Shown here in pieces: positions 63,307-64,000 of a stretch of 64,000 nucleotides of DNA; positions within the stretch are counted from its first letter, which is position 1, and each line of letters opens with the position of its first letter. The notes beneath the pieces are model-generated. The model did not search any database and was not told where the DNA came from. It saw only the letters and a list, made by a program, of their open reading frames with translations. Source of the DNA: Neorhizobium sp. (GTDB lineage Bacteria > Pseudomonadota > Alphaproteobacteria > Rhizobiales > Rhizobiaceae); the NCBI GenBank assembly GCA_028283725.1, contig JAPWKC010000004.1, forward strand, positions 1,054,001-1,118,000. The letters are read 5' to 3'. Both the position numbers and the translations under genes were made by a program.

Positions 63307-64000
63307 AACCCGGAAAGCCGGCCGCGGCGGCATCTTCTTCTATGTCCAGCATCTGCTCGGCATCGGCCATATCGTGCGGGCGAGCCGCGTGGCGCAGGCG
63401 CTGGCCGAAGCCGGTTTTGAGGTGACGCTGGTGACAGGGGGAACGCCGGTCAAAGGGTTTCCGCCTTCAGGCGTCCGGCACATACAATTGCCATCCGTCG
63501 TTGCCTCAACCACCGGTTTTTCCGCGCTTGCCGATGGCGAGGGCAATCCGGTCGATCGCGCCTTCGAAGAGACGCGCACCGGCATGCTGATCGACGCCTA
63601 CCGGGCTGCTTCGCCTGACGCCGTCATCATCGAGGCCTTTCCGTTCGGCCGCCGGCAGATGCGCTTCGAGCTTCTGCCGCTGCTCGCCGCGATCGAGGAG
63701 AGCATGCCTCGGCCTATCCTTCTCTCATCAGTGCGCGACATCCTGCAGGAAAATCGCAAGGCCGGACGCGACGAGGAAACGCTCGGCCTCATCGAACAGC
63801 ATTTCGACGGCATTCTCGTGCATGGCGACCAGCGCTTCGTGCGGCTCGAAGAAACGTTTCCAAAGGCCGGCGCCTTTGCGGACAAGATCTTCTATACCGG
63901 GCTTGTGGCGCCGCAGAAGCCCGCCCCCTCTCCCGACCGGTTCGATGTGGTCGTGTCGGCCGGCGGCGGCGCCGTCGGTGCGGGGCTTATCCGTGCGGCG
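63299..64000 (+). CDS. MurG-like glycosyltransferase, cut by the window end
   Basis: The first 234 codons of a glycosyltransferase related to the one at 60770: GGIFFYVQHLLGIGHIVRASRVAQALAEAGFEV at the N-terminus, FDGILVHGDQRF, and the start of the donor domain VVVSAGGGAVGAGLI at the right edge. No stop codon lies inside the window. The ATG at 63299 overlaps the previous stop, so the three glycosyltransferases form one operon that continues to the right. Confidence 0.8.
   Translation, partial: MSETRKAGRGGIFFYVQHLLGIGHIVRASRVAQALAEAGFEVTLVTGGTPVKGFPPSGVRHIQLPSVVASTTGFSALADGEGNPVDRAFEETRTGMLIDAYRAASPDAVIIEAFPFGRRQMRFELLPLLAAIEESMPRPILLSSVRDILQENRKAGRDEETLGLIEQHFDGILVHGDQRFVRLEETFPKAGAFADKIFYTGLVAPQKPAPSPDRFDVVVSAGGGAVGAGLIRAA

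Noticed and set aside
1-64000. tRNA, rRNA, CRISPR, prophage or insertion sequences
   Set aside because: No T-loop pattern in a tRNA-like context, no spaced repeat array, no transposase, integrase or phage structural gene was seen. Very degenerate elements could be missed by eye.

Overview
The window looks like a chromosomal segment of a GC-rich member of the Rhizobiaceae (Rhizobium/Agrobacterium/Ensifer relatives). The evidence is a choline-sulfate/betaine operon betC-betB-betA, an lpiA-acvB operon, separate cysD and cysN genes, DUF1127 and DUF3597 proteins, a ReAV-type asparaginase, a TIGR03808-type Tat protein and intergenic palindromes of the kind scattered through rhizobial genomes. No tRNA, rRNA, insertion sequence, prophage or CRISPR array was seen. 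All calls come from reading the sequence; no database search was run.

Positions 1-18.9 kb hold mostly envelope, stress and housekeeping genes. They include an OhrR-like regulator with a palindromic operator, an aminoglycoside-phosphotransferase-like kinase, two tandem L,D-transpeptidases and an exported alpha/beta hydrolase. A DUF3597 protein, an ATP-dependent DNA ligase with its associated exonuclease, and a DHA2 drug exporter divergent from a MarR regulator follow. Then come a PAS-GAF-GGDEF protein, a beta-helix Tat protein, a ParDE module, two glutathione transferases, a class 3 asparaginase, DUF3750 and DUF1127 proteins, and a probable 24-residue small protein with its own terminator.

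Positions 19-31 kb carry a quinone oxidoreductase, an EAL-CBS-GGDEF protein, the osmoprotection operon betCBA (betI is not beside it), a second toxin-antitoxin pair and the lysyl-phosphatidylglycerol operon lpiA-acvB. LpiA here lacks the usual N-terminal flippase half.

Positions 31-41 kb form a sulfur region: an sbp-cysT-cysW-cysA sulfate importer, a third toxin-antitoxin pair, a cysteine-rich Rrf2 regulator, and the divergent cysH-cysD-cysN genes for APS formation and reduction.

Positions 41-64 kb are accessory. They hold a 960-residue membrane patatin, a BASS-family symporter and an unusual ABC exporter-like protein whose nucleotide-binding half has lost the Walker A lysine and carries three Q-loop-like repeats, followed 10 bases later by a cyclic-nucleotide-binding protein. 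A rhizobial methyltransferase, a UDP-sugar dehydrogenase, a GT4 glycosyltransferase, a polysaccharide deacetylase and an OCH1-like glycosyltransferase come next. A complete peptide-type ABC importer then runs into three more glycosyltransferases, the last cut by the window edge. The sugar genes look like an undescribed surface-glycan or glycoconjugate system, which is the best candidate for a new system here.
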